The position numbers and the translations under genes are program-made. Positions 54,172 through 61,741 of a stretch of DNA of 64,000 bases are shown here, piece by piece. The notes under the pieces were generated by a model that was given only the letters and a program-made list of their open reading frames with translations, was not told the origin of the DNA and made no database searches. Positions within the stretch are counted from its first letter, which is position 1. Every line of letters begins with the position of its first letter. The stretch comes from Roseiflexus castenholzii DSM 13941 (GTDB taxonomy: Bacteria; Chloroflexota; Chloroflexia; Chloroflexales; Roseiflexaceae), in NCBI RefSeq assembly GCF_000017805.1, contig NC_009767.1, positions 3,658,001 through 3,722,000 on the forward strand, written 5' to 3'.

Positions 54172-55601
54172 CCGACCTGCACAATCTCTGTTTTCTGACC
54201 GCCGTTGAGCTGATGCAACGGATCCGCACCCACGAGGTGTCGTGCGTTGAGGTAATGGAAGCGCACCTGCGCCAGATCGAACGCACAAATCCGCAGGTCA
54301 ATGCGATCATTACCCTGCTGCCGGAGCAGGCGCTCGAACGGGCGCGCGCCGCCGATACCGCCCTGCATCGCGGCGATGAAGTCGGTCCCTTGCACGGGCT
54401 GCCGGTGGCGCACAAGGACCTGGTGCAGACGAAAGGCGTGCGCACGACCTTCGGCTCACCGATCTATGCCGATTTTGTTCCCGATGTCGATGACCTGATT
54501 GTGATTCGTCTGCGCAAGGCAGGCGCGATCATGATCGGTAAGACCAACACACCTGAGTTTGGCGCCGGTTCTCAGACATTCAACCCGATCTTTGGCGCAA
54601 CCCGCAATCCCTACGACCTCTCGAAGACCTGCGGCGGCAGCAGTGGCGGCGCAGCCGTCGCCCTGGCGTGCGGCATGATCCCGATTGCCGATGGCAGCGA
54701 TACCGGCGGTTCGCTACGCAACCCGGCGAGTTTCTGCAATGTGGTCGGCTTCCGTCCGTCGCCGGGGCGCGTGCCATCCTGCTCAGATCGCGCCGCCTGG
54801 CAAACCCTCAGTGTGCTGGGTCCGATGGCGCGCACCGTTGCAGACACTGCGCTGATGCTCAGCGCAATTGCGGGACCACATCCCTGCTCACCGATTGCGC
54901 TCCAGAAACCGGGGGCGCACTTTCGGCAGCCGCTCGAACGCGACTTCCGCGGCGTGCGGGTGGCGTGGAGCCGTACCCTCGGTGGATTGCCTGTTGATCC
55001 GCAGGTGACCGCCGTGCTCGAAGAGGCGCGTCCGGCGCTCGAAGCAATTGGCTGCATCGTCGAGGAGGTCGAGCCGGATTTCAGCGGCGCTGACGAAGCG
55101 TTCAGGGTATGGCGCGCATGGAGTTATGAACAAAGCCTGGGCGAACTCGCCGACACGCACCGTGACCGTCTCAAGGAAACGATTCTTGGGGAGATCGAAC
55201 GGGGACGTGCGCTGACAGGACCGCAGATCGGATACGCCGAACGGTTGCGTACCGCGCTCTACCATCGGATGCGCAGATTCATGAAAACTTACGAATTCCT
55301 GGCGTTGCCAACCGTCCAGGTTCCGCCATTTCCTGTCGAGCAGCCGTATGTGACGGAGATCAGCGGCGTCCCGATGGAAACCTACATCGACTGGATGCGG
55401 TCGTGTTATTTTATTTCAATCACCAGCCTCCCGGCGATTTCCGTTCCTGCCGGATTCACGCGCGACGGCTTGCCGGTAGGGTTGCAACTGGTCGGGCGCT
55501 ACCGCAACGACTTCGGCGTGCTGCAACTGGCGCATGCCTTCGAGCAGGCGACCGGTCACTGGCGGCGACGCCCGCCGATTGTTGAAATGGGACACGGATG
55601 A
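54168..55601 (+). CDS. Amidase-signature family amidase
   Basis: A 477-aa amidase. Catalytic Lys lies in LPVAHKDLVQTKG, the cis-Ser in the Gly/Ser-rich CGGSSGGAAVALACGM, and the nucleophile Ser in DGSDTGGSLRNPASFCN. These form the Ser-cisSer-Lys triad. It hydrolyses carboxamides; the substrate is not clear, and it is not GatA because the Gat partners are absent and its C-terminus differs. The ATG at 54168 overlaps the upstream stop. The 3' end (GHG and stop) falls inside a 27-bp repeat found again at 55816. Confidence 0.92.
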   Translation: MTDLHNLCFLTAVELMQRIRTHEVSCVEVMEAHLRQIERTNPQVNAIITLLPEQALERARAADTALHRGDEVGPLHGLPVAHKDLVQTKGVRTTFGSPIYADFVPDVDDLIVIRLRKAGAIMIGKTNTPEFGAGSQTFNPIFGATRNPYDLSKTCGGSSGGAAVALACGMIPIADGSDTGGSLRNPASFCNVVGFRPSPGRVPSCSDRAAWQTLSVLGPMARTVADTALMLSAIAGPHPCSPIALQKPGAHFRQPLERDFRGVRVAWSRTLGGLPVDPQVTAVLEEARPALEAIGCIVEEVEPDFSGADEAFRVWRAWSYEQSLGELADTHRDRLKETILGEIERGRALTGPQIGYAERLRTALYHRMRRFMKTYEFLALPTVQVPPFPVEQPYVTEISGVPMETYIDWMRSCYFISITSLPAISVPAGFTRDGLPVGLQLVGRYRNDFGVLQLAHAFEQATGHWRRRPPIVEMGHG

Positions 55602-55842
55602 GCACGGATTGGGACGGATTAACGCGGATGATGAATTATACCAATCACGATTGAAGATGCCGCATGCTTGTCATTCCGAGCGCAGCGAGGAATCTGCGCG
55701 GGTTGCGCACGACCCCTCGCGCTGCTCGGAGTGACAATACCGGATGGTCACAGGTAATGGGTATTAATCCGTGCTGATCCGTCACATCCGCGCCGAACCG
55801 TGGGCTATCTGGAATGGGACACGGATGAGCACGGATTGGGAC
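55589..55842. repeat. Pair of 27-bp repeats flanking a MITE-like element
   Basis: GGGACACGGATGAGCACGGATTGGGAC occurs at 55589-55615, including the amidase stop, and at 55816-55842. The segment between holds a MITE-like repeat. Sequence to 55985 contains no gene; the promoter of the vapBC unit should lie near TACAATAATC (55943). Confidence 0.8.
55637..55767. repeat. MITE-like element, copy A
   Basis: A 131-bp element that begins TTATACCAAT and ends near AATGGGTATTAA, with inner inverted segments TGTCATTCCGAGC and GCTCGGAGTGACA. A related copy lies at 57430-57583. GTCATTCCGAGCGCAGCGAGG is a widespread non-coding repeat in bacterial genomes. The pair of copies and inverted ends suggest a miniature transposable element. 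Confidence 0.75.
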
Positions 55843-55985
55843 ACCCCCGCCAACCGCGCCCATCCCGCACCTGACGGGGCGAAAGGTGAAGGTTATGCGA
55901 GGAGACGGGCTGTTTGTGCTCCACGCAGAACCACAGCATGATACAATAATCTTACATTTCTTTGTTCGATCATCAGGAGTAAGAG

Positions 55986-56195
55986 ATGGATACCGCGACA
56001 ATTTCCTCGAAGTATCAGGTAGTCATACCGCGCGCCATCCGCGAGAAGTGGAACGTCAAACCGGGACAAAAGGTGCGCTTCATCGTATACGGCAACCGTC
56101 TGGAAATTGTGCCTGTGCGAGACCTCAAGACCGCGCGCGGATTTCTCAGAGGCATGAGCAGTGACATTGAACGTGAAGAGGAAGATCGAGCATGA
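55986..56195 (+). CDS. vapB: AbrB/MazE-type antitoxin (VapB)
   Basis: A 69-aa SpoVT/AbrB-fold protein. The swapped-hairpin domain reads MDTATISSKYQVVIPRAIREKWNVKPGQKVRF, and the acidic C-terminal tail (GMSSDIEREEEDRA) would bind and block the toxin. It overlaps the start of a PIN-domain toxin gene by four bases (ATGA), the classic vapBC arrangement. Here that toxin is interrupted by a stop, so the antitoxin may act alone as a regulator. Confidence 0.9.
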   Translation: MDTATISSKYQVVIPRAIREKWNVKPGQKVRFIVYGNRLEIVPVRDLKTARGFLRGMSSDIEREEEDRA

Positions 56196-56575
56196 ACGTG
56201 GTTGACTCGTCCGGCTAGCTGGAATATTTTACCGATGGCAGGAATGTAGACTTCTTTGCGCCTGTTATCGAAAAACCCGAAGCTGTGCTGGTTCCGACCA
56301 TCAGCCTGTTCGAGGTCTTCAAGCGCGTCCTGCTGGAAAGAAACAAGGACGATGCCCTGGAAGCGGTTGCCTTGATGAAAGGGGGGAAGGTGGTAGACCT
56401 GGACGACAGCCTGGCACTGCTTGCAGCAGAGATCTCCTATACTCTTCAGTTGCCAATGGCGGACGGCATTATTCTGGCTACTGCTCGCGCCTATAATGCT
56501 GTATTGTGGACCCAAGACGCACACTTCGAGGGTCTGGATGGCGTGCAATATATCGAGAAAAGGACAACAATGTGA
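56192..56575 (+). pseudogene. vapC: VapC PIN-domain toxin with premature amber codon
   Basis: From ATG 56192 the reading is MNVVDSSG then TAG (56216-56218), then LEYFTDG, VLVPTISLFEVFKR, DLDDSLALLAAEI, MADGIILATARAYNAVLWTQDAHFEGL. In intact relatives the position is Trp (SSGWLEYF), so a TGG to TAG change is likely. The catalytic first Asp lies before the stop and any restart from GTG 56285 would lack it; the later acidic residues (Glu in SLFEV, the Asp in MADGI and TQDAHF) remain. The toxin is therefore most likely inactive. Confidence 0.88.
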
Positions 56576-56770
56576 GCACGCCGGTGTGGCAACGCTACTT
56601 CGCCACCATCAGGATCGCATGTCAAATCGTCATCCACCACCCGTCGGTGACGGTCACCTCCACCAACGGAGACCAGGAATAAAGTCTCATTGCTATTCTG
56701 ACATCCCTGGAAAAACATCTTGCGGCATCATGTGCGCTTTACTGCACGGCGCGTAAAAGAGGAGCAAAAC
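56576..56770. other. Intergenic gap, no gene seen
   Basis: Converging ends of the vapC remnant and the receiver-like gene. Short frames lack starts and RBS. GTCCGGTGG-like fragments repeat loosely, but no terminator is clear. Confidence 0.4.
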
Positions 56771-57253
56771 CTACACCACCGGCAAGCCAGCCGCCACCTG
56801 CGCCATCACCGGTGGGCGCTGCATTAGCGCAGCGTACCGCTGCACGGTTGAACGGGGAACCTCGATGCGCAGCACATCAACCGGAGCGGGAATGTCCAGA
56901 TACGCGCGCAGAGTGGCACGCAATGCTCCTCGATCAAGCGGGAGGGAAAGATAGCCATCGGCGCCGAGTGCAGCGGCGAGAAGTTCGAGATCGGGACGGG
57001 GCGAGAGGAAGATGACCGGAATAGAACGCATTGCCTGATCGGAGCGCAGAAAGAAGTAGATATGCGGGTTGTCGAGCGTGCTGGTCAATTCAAAGAGCAC
57101 CACATCCGGCATCGCCTGCCGCACTGCCTGACGGAACGCATCGTTGAGCCGCGAGCCAGGAAAGGGGATCAGGAGATGACCGCACGAGGTCGCTTCCTCG
57201 CGCACCAGACGCACTAACGAAACTGTATCCGACAGGCAAACCACGCGAGCCAT
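56771..57253 (-). CDS. Receiver-like (pseudo-REC) domain protein
   Basis: A 160-aa protein with the alternating beta/alpha pattern of a response-regulator receiver: MARVVCLSDTVSLVRLVREEATS, PDVVLFELTSTLDN, IPVIFLSPRPDLELLAAALGADGYLSLPLDRGALRATLRAYL. The phosphoacceptor position after the third strand (usually DL/DD in LLDL) reads LFELTS, so Asp is replaced and phosphorylation is unlikely; the Lys/Thr positions are also absent (FLSPRPD, LSLP). No output domain is present. The start at 57253 follows GGGGAGAAGCCT. It may act in a signalling complex without phosphorylation. Confidence 0.7.
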   Translation of the reverse strand: MARVVCLSDTVSLVRLVREEATSCGHLLIPFPGSRLNDAFRQAVRQAMPDVVLFELTSTLDNPHIYFFLRSDQAMRSIPVIFLSPRPDLELLAAALGADGYLSLPLDRGALRATLRAYLDIPAPVDVLRIEVPRSTVQRYAALMQRPPVMAQVAAGLPVV

Positions 57254-57429
57254 AGGCTTCTCCCCTTGCAACTCCACTCTGATTAAGAACAATGCAGCCA
57301 TGCGCCGAAAAGATACGGCATTTGTGCAGCGAATGCGCCCATCCTGTGATGCGTCGTCGTAATCGGGTAAAAAGAATGAAATCAGATTGAGGGTAGGGGG
57401 TAGGGGTTAGAGCAATGAACTTAACCCAT
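57254..57429. other. Intergenic gap, no gene seen
   Basis: Low information sequence with an AGGGTAGGGGGTAGGGGTTAG purine tract near 57393. It leads into a MITE-like copy. No gene or clear promoter is recognised. Confidence 0.4.
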
Positions 57430-57583
57430 AATACCAATGACGATTGAAGATGCCGCATGCGTGTCATTCCGAGCCCTTCGCTTCGCTCAGGGTAAACTCA
57501 GCGAGGAATCCGAGCGGGTTCGCGCAAGACCCCTCGCGCTGCTCGGGGTGACCATGCCGGATGGTCACAGGGAATTGGTATAA
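57430..57583. repeat. MITE-like element, copy B
   Basis: Same element as 55637-55767 with AATACCAAT at the left and ATTGGTATAACCC at the right, and an extra 24-bp insertion (CCCTTCGCTTCGCTCAGGG) in the middle. The same GATTGAAGATGCCGCATGC and GGATGGTCACAGG edges are preserved. Confidence 0.75.
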
Positions 57584-57589
57584 CCCATT

Positions 57590-57890
57590 CGTCATAACTG
57601 AAGCGGTGGAGAATGCGGGATCAGGCGGGTGTTTCTTGCGAAGCCGTTTGACGACACCGAGGTCTCGATTGTCAGGCGCGGACACGTATTTGATGGGGTC
57701 GGCGGCCTCGCCGCGGCGCCAGGCCTGGGTAACGTGGTAGAGGCCACGAAAGACCATCTCGCGCGAAATCTGGTCAACGGGCCGCATGCGTTCTTCGGCA
57801 ACGGCATCGCCCACCTCAACCAGGAGCGCGAAGAACAGCCAGGTCGCCCAAACGGGCAGGAGCATCCCGTGCAGGGAACCTGTCCACCGA
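57590..57890 (-). pseudogene. Transposase C-terminal remnant (family uncertain)
   Basis: The minus-strand frame reads WATWLFFALLVEVGDAVAEERMRPVDQISREMVFRGLYHVTQAWRRGEAADPIKYVSAPDNRDLGVVKRLRKKH. This resembles the C-terminal end of an IS4/IS701-like transposase, from memory. No start or full catalytic core remains. It abuts an IS110 fragment at about 57890, so two elements have been joined by deletion or insertion. Confidence 0.6.
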
Positions 57891-58311
57891 ATCGGGACGG
57901 AAAGACTCGCTCAACAGGCCGAGTGAGTGAAGGGTCTGAATCCACTGGCAGTCGAGGACATCGGTCTTATGGCGTGCGGGGATCTGACGGGCGACGTTGC
58001 CCTGATCAGGCAGCAATGGAGGCTGCGTTGCTCCAGCACCTCGAACGAGGGGTTCCAATAAACACCCGTGGATTCCATCGCTATCGTCTGGATGCCGTTC
58101 TCGACGAGCCACTGGGCGAGCGCTGCAGGTCGGCGGTGTAGGCGCCAAAGGAGCGCACGATGTGCGTGCGCTCGGGGCCGGGGAGGCAAACGTACATCTG
58201 CTCCGCGCCGATGTCGGCGCCTGCGGCGTGGGGGTTGACGATGGGCAAGCCGTCGGTGGAGCGGATCTCGCCCTGGGCGAGGGACTGGGAGTTCGATTGA
58301 GCGCGAGCCAT
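57890..58311 (-). pseudogene. IS110-family transposase remnant, multiple frameshifts
   Basis: ATG 58311, with a perfect AGGAGG, opens MARAQSNSQSLAQGEIRSTDGLPIVNPHAAGADIGAEQMYVCLP, an IS110-type N-terminus with the first Asp of the DEDD set. The next frame carries AQWLVENGIQTIAMESTGVYWNPSFEVLEQ, and a third carries KTDVLDCQWIQTLHSLGLLSESFRP. All three are consecutive blocks of a single IS110 transposase; the C-terminal serine domain is missing. At least two frameshifts and a 3' truncation show it is dead. Confidence 0.85.
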
Positions 58312-58354
58312 CGCAGACCTCCTGAGAGAGCAATCGTCAGGCCCGGACACCAGA

Positions 58355-58385
58355 AGTAGGGGCAAAGCGCCGCTTTGCCCCTACT
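58355..58385. repeat. 31-bp near-perfect palindrome
   Basis: AGTAGGGGCAAAGCG and CGCTTTGCCCCTACT flank a single central C. It lies 44 bp upstream of the IS110 remnant's start. It may be a terminator of the dead element or a target for IS110-type insertion. Confidence 0.8.
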
Positions 58386-58729
58386 CATCGGGGTCGCTCG
58401 AGGCGCCACCAAAGAAGAAATCATCGTGGCCGGAAACCAGGGTGCAGCTCGGGTCGGGCGGTGAGCCCGAACACCGGCGCGCAAGTACGGCTTGCGTGCC
58501 TGACGATGTTGAGTATACTGGAAATGTGCGGCTGTTTCATCCGGTGGGAGGGCAGGCCGCGCCTGCCAGGGAGAGGTGCAGGAGAGTCAAGATTTTTTGG
58601 CGGAATTCGCCCAACCCAGAAGCGAAAGAAGTCTCAGCGATCGCTGCGGTGCGTTTGACCTTTTTGCACAGAGTCAAAAGGAGGGGTTCCCCCTGATAAA
58701 AAACAAAAAAACGCTGAGGGGGTAGCTGC
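58386..58729. other. Gap beyond integrase pseudogene, no intact gene
   Basis: Holds the open tail of the shifted integrase frame down to 58537, with no integrase similarity after about 58738. Small plus-strand frames look spurious. No attC-like pair is seen here, as expected on the far side of the integrase gene. Confidence 0.45.
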
Positions 58730-59692
58730 TCCTTGTTACGGAATAGGGTCGGGAAAGTCCAGGGGAGAGCGGACGGCGAGGCTACCGCGTTGAAGGACAT
58801 GGTGGAGATCATGGTCGTCGTGACATCCGTATGACCCAGGAGTTCCTGCACAGTCCGGATGTCATATCCGTCCTCCGGGAGATGGGTAGCGGGAATGGCG
58901 CAGCGTGTGCGGGGTGACCGGCTTTGTCAGGCCAGCGGCTCGGGCTGCGTGACGCACCGCCCGCTGAAGCATTGCCAGGTCCATGGGGTGACGGCAGATC
59001 GCGCCTGAGCGGGGGTCGGCGGAGCGGCGAGGAGAGGGGAACATCCACTGCCATGCCCACTCCCGCTCCGCGTGGGGATACGTGCGGGCCAGCGCGTCGG
59101 GCAGGGAGACGGCGCCGTATCCCTGTGCCAGATCCCCCTCATGCTGCTGGCGGACCTGCTCGAGATGGGCCTGGAGGGGCTGGACGAGGGAAGTCGGCAG
59201 GACCGTCACGCGATCGTTCTCTCCCTTCCCATCGCGCACGGTGATGGTCTGATAGGGGAAATCGAGGTCTTTGACGCGCAGTCGGAGGCACTCCATAAGG
59301 CGGAGTCCGCTGCCGTAGAGCAGGCGCACCATCAGCAGGCGGGCGCCGGAGAGGTGGGCGAAGAGCTGCTGGACCTCCTGGCGGGTGAGCACGGTAGGGA
59401 TGCGTTTGGGCTTCTTGGCGCGGAGGGCGTGGATGGGCTCCTCGACGGGTTGGCGGAGCACTTCACGATAGAGGAAGAGGATGGACTGAAGGGCCTGATT
59501 CTGTGTGCTGGCGGCCACGTTCTCCTTGACAGCCAGGCGGGTGAGGAACGCCTCGATCTCGGGGGCGCCCATCTCGGCGGGGTGGCGCTTGTTGTGGAAG
59601 AAGATAAAGCGCTTGATCCAATGGACGTAGGCCTGCTCCGTGCGATAGGAGGAGTGCTTTCTGCGCAGCGTCTGTCGTACGCGGTCCAGCAA
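58730..59692 (-). pseudogene. intI: Integron integrase (IntI-type tyrosine recombinase), inactivated
   Basis: The long frame has LDRVRQTLRRKHSSYRTEQAYVHWIKRFIFFH, the catalytic Arg in YGSGLRLMECLRLRVKDL, the IntI-specific patch SLPDALARTYPHAEREWAWQWMFPSPRRSADPRSGAICRHPM and TPHTLRHS. Right after this a two-base deletion near 58890 shifts the frame; the next frame gives DGYDIRTVQELLGHTDVTTTMI. The nucleophile Tyr of TTMIYTHV is Ser (TTMISTM, codon 58804-58806). No normal start is present: TTG 59692 follows a stop at 59717. The integrase is dead by frameshift and active-site loss. Confidence 0.92.
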
Positions 59693-59874
59693 CCGTGGTG
59701 GCCGGAGCTCGGGTTCTCACGAATCAGATATTGACATGACATGGTGCTCACGTTGCGCGAAAATAGCAAGCGATGTGGGTCGTTTGTCTTAAAAAGTCAA
59801 ACCCACGGGGGATGATGCGGACTCCGCATAACCTTCCCATAGAGGGGGCAAAAACGGAGTCTGTATCATCAATC
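59693..59874. promoter_or_regulatory. Region between integrase and attI
   Basis: In other integrons this segment carries the Pint and Pc promoters. Here TTGACATGACATGG (59732) and AT-rich AAAATAGCAAGCGATG follow, and a short inverted repeat ACTCCG...CGGAGT spans 59820-59860. Promoters cannot be fixed more precisely from sequence alone. Confidence 0.35.
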
Positions 59875-59881
59875 GTTGGGC
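59875..59881 (+). promoter_or_regulatory. Candidate attI core site (GTTGGGC)
   Basis: GTTGGGC is identical to the R-prime boxes of the three attC sites and fits GTTRRRY. It lies 183 bp upstream of the integrase pseudogene, on the side where cassettes begin, and points in the cassette direction. No other GTTGGGC occurs before the first cassette. The cut would be between G and TT. Confidence 0.6.
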
Positions 59882-60294
59882 CGTCTCGTCCGCAAAAACA
59901 GGCGTTGAGTTGTTGAAGGCTGCTCGTCATGTTGCAGCTCGGCCACAGCGCGCTGGCCGCACACGGCAAAGGTGGTCAGTGGCGCAGGCAACGGAGAGAC
60001 AGAGCAGCACCGTCTCGGTTAGGGCGCCCGACAAGGCGGCGCGGGGTCGGTGGGGCAAAGCGCTCGCGAAGGGCGGCGGCCCGGGTGGGCAGTGGTCAGT
60101 TGTCGGACAGCGGCGGGCGATGACGAGCGCAGTCGGGGTGCAGCAAGGTGATGCGCAGCGTTGAGCATGGTCGGTCGGGGAACGGTGCTATCCAATCACA
60201 GCGTGCCGGCGCGGACAGGTCTTTGCAGGGTCAGGCTCGCTCCGGTGGCACAGGCGGCGTGGTGCAGTGGTCAGTCGACGCAGGCCGGCGCCCT
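59882..60294 (+). other. First cassette region without a convincing gene
   Basis: GC-rich sequence with repeats of AGTGGTCAGT (59976, 60090, 60266). Frames at 59910-60164 and 60148-60432 are Arg/Ala/Gly-rich and look compositional. A decayed attC end, GGTGATGCGCAGCGTTGAGC, lies at 60148-60167, so this stretch may be two decayed cassettes. Confidence 0.5.
60148..60167 (+). other. Degenerate attC 3' end
   Basis: GGTGATGCGCAGCGTTGAGC resembles the end of attC3 (GGTGATGCGCAGTCC then GTTGGGC). The terminal GTTGAGC (60161-60167) still fits GTTRRRY. No matching R-double-prime arm is found upstream, so it is a remnant at best. Confidence 0.35.
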
Positions 60295-60360
60295 GCCCAA
60301 CACTGCATCCAGCCGACACGCTCCGCTTCGCTCCGCGTGCGGCTGATGCTCTCGTTGGGC
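60295..60360 (+). other. attC recombination site 1
   Basis: R-double-prime GCCCAAC (60295-60301) pairs with R-prime GTTGGGC (60354-60360). Inside, GCATC-CAGCCG pairs with CGGCTG-ATGC with one unpaired C, the extrahelical base expected in attC. The central imperfect stem is CACGCTCCG/CGCGTG-type. Length 66 bp. Orientation is that of a cassette ending at the cut G/TT. Confidence 0.9.
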
Positions 60361-60409
60361 GGGCGCATGCCAAGCCATCAAGGTTGCAGCAAAACAAGGA
60401 GAAGAGATA

Positions 60410-60634
60410 ATGCAAACGGTAACAGTTCCTGAAATCGTTGAACATTTGCAAAGACTTTCGCCCGAGAAACTTGTCGTTGTCTACGATTTCGTTTCTTACT
60501 TGCTCGAACGCGAGACGGGACAAACGTTAAGCCGAACAGCATCCGAAGCCTTCCAGCCCATGTTGGCTTCTGAACCTGTTCTGCGGCGTGATTGGGAACG
60601 CCCTGAAGAGGATCTCGCATGGGCAAATTTGTAA
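60410..60634 (+). CDS. Antitoxin-like protein (DUF2281-type), cassette-borne
   Basis: A 74-aa protein whose N-terminus VTVPEIVEHLQRLSPEKLVVVYDFVSYLLERE matches DUF2281-like antitoxins, followed by a flexible acidic tail (PVLRRDWERPEEDLAWANL) likely to wrap the toxin. It overlaps the toxin gene by 16 bases. RBS AAGGAGAAGAG lies eight bases before ATG 60410. The pair forms the cassette between attC1 and attC2, and its composition is less GC-rich than the chromosome, as expected for an imported cassette. Confidence 0.8.
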   Translation: MQTVTVPEIVEHLQRLSPEKLVVVYDFVSYLLERETGQTLSRTASEAFQPMLASEPVLRRDWERPEEDLAWANL

Positions 60635-60951
60635 AAGGAGACGTGGTCGTTGTCCCGTTTCCCTTTTCCGATTTGAGTGCTGCTAAAAGACGTCCCGCGT
60701 TGGTGGTTGCTACACTTACCGGGGATGATGTGATCTTGTGTCAGATTACGAGCAAAGCAATCACCGATAATGACGCGCTTGCCATTTCAGACAGCGATTT
60801 CACGAGTGGCGGTTTGCGTCAAGACAGCAATGTTCGACCCAATCGTATCTTTACCGCCGATTCGAATATCGTTCTGTATCGTGCCGGTGTGTTGTCTCCT
60901 AAGAAAGTGCAGGAAGTCATCGCAAAGATTATCCAGATAATTAGTGCCTGA
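60619..60951 (+). CDS. PemK/MazF-family type II toxin, cassette-borne
   Basis: A 110-aa protein with the PemK/MazF SH3-like barrel: KGDVVVVPFPFSDLSAAKRRPALVVATLTGDDVILCQITSK, then a central SDFTSGGLRQDSNVRPNRIFTADSNIVLYRAGVL. These endoribonucleases cleave mRNA and are held by the cognate antitoxin. The conserved Arg-Pro (KRRPALVV) and Arg-in-RPNRIFT fit an active family member. It starts within the antitoxin gene and ends 16 bases before attC2. Confidence 0.9.
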   Translation: MGKFVKGDVVVVPFPFSDLSAAKRRPALVVATLTGDDVILCQITSKAITDNDALAISDSDFTSGGLRQDSNVRPNRIFTADSNIVLYRAGVLSPKKVQEVIAKIIQIISA

Positions 60952-60966
60952 GAAAGAGAAAAGCCC

Positions 60967-61041
60967 GCCCAACAAGCGCTTCCAGCCGATCGCTTCGCTC
61001 GGTGCGCTCGCTCGCGGCGGCTGATGCGCGTGCCGTTGGGC
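60967..61041 (+). other. attC recombination site 2
   Basis: GCCCAAC (60967-60973) pairs with GTTGGGC (61035-61041). Inner arms GCGC-TTCCAGCCG and CGGCTGATGCGC pair except for the two-to-three base mismatch bulge typical of attC. The central stem contains CGATCGCTTCGCTCGG. Length 75 bp. It ends the toxin-antitoxin cassette. Confidence 0.92.
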
Positions 61042-61114
61042 GGCATACGCTGCAAAGTTGAGAGAACAGGCGCATTACAAGGAACGAATGTTTGAATCAA
61101 GAGATGGATAATCT

Positions 61115-61370
61115 ATGCCGACCGCCCTACGCGTGGGTCCGTATCGTTTCTACTTTTACTCGTACGACTGTGGCGAACCTCGTCATATGCACGTAGACCG
61201 TGAGAGCAAGAGTGCAAAGTTTTGGCTTGACCCCGATGTGGCATTGGCTGAAAATCATGGCTTATAATCGAAAAGAGTTGCGTGACCTTGAACATATCGC
61301 GCGAGAAAATCTGGAGAGATTAAGACATGAATGGGACGCCTTCTGCAGTGGTAACCCTGACCCTACCTAG
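61115..61370 (+). pseudogene. DUF4160 protein gene with a one-base frameshift
   Basis: ATG 61115 gives MPTALRVGPYRFYFYSYDCGEPRHMHVDRESKSAKFWLDPDVALAENHG and then stops at TAA 61265 after one extra T near 61262-61263. In the next frame it resumes YNRKELRDLEHIARENLERLRHEWDAF and ends at TAG 61368. Together these match the DUF4160 family (80-90 aa). The second part overlaps the DUF2442 gene start. DUF4160-DUF2442 pairs are often proposed as toxin-antitoxin-like modules; function is not established. Confidence 0.85.
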
Positions 61371-61641
61371 GATCATCCATGTTTTGGTGACAGATGATAC
61401 GCTGTCAGTGGATTTGGAAGATGGGCGCACGATTTCTGTGCCGATTGGGTGGTATCCGCGTTTGGCGCATGGAACACCTGAAGAACGTGCCCATTTCCAG
61501 ATTAGCGGTGCTGGATACGGCATCCATTGGCCTGATCTTGATGAAGACATTGGTATTGAAGGTTTAGTGCTAGGGAAAAGGTCAACGGAAAGCCCAGCAT
61601 CTTTTGAGCGATGGCTTCAGCAACATAAGAAACAGGGGTAA
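61327..61641 (+). CDS. DUF2442 protein, cassette-borne
   Basis: A 104-aa protein: VHVLVTDDTLSVDLEDGRTISVPIGWYPRLAHGTPEERAHFQISGAGYGIHWPDLDEDIGIEGLVLGKRS is the DUF2442 domain. It partners DUF4160 in many genomes, and the start overlaps the shifted DUF4160 reading frame by about 44 bases, a TA-like coupling. It is the last gene before attC3. Composition again differs from the GC-rich chromosome. Confidence 0.88.
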   Translation: MNGTPSAVVTLTLPRIIHVLVTDDTLSVDLEDGRTISVPIGWYPRLAHGTPEERAHFQISGAGYGIHWPDLDEDIGIEGLVLGKRSTESPASFERWLQQHKKQG

Positions 61642-61646
61642 ATGCC

Positions 61647-61719
61647 GCCCAACACGCGCATCCACCTGACGACTTCGCCGCTGCGCGGCTCACCGCAGGT
61701 GATGCGCAGTCCGTTGGGC
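61647..61719 (+). other. attC recombination site 3
   Basis: GCCCAAC (61647-61653) pairs with GTTGGGC (61713-61719). Inner GCGCATC-CACCTG pairs with CAGGTG-ATGCGC with a single extrahelical C, and GACTTCGCCGCTGCGCGGCTC forms the central part. Length 73 bp. It ends the DUF4160/DUF2442 cassette; the IS5-family element inserts 22 bp later. Confidence 0.93.
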
Positions 61720-61741
61720 GGCTGTCACTTGCTCAGCGTTG

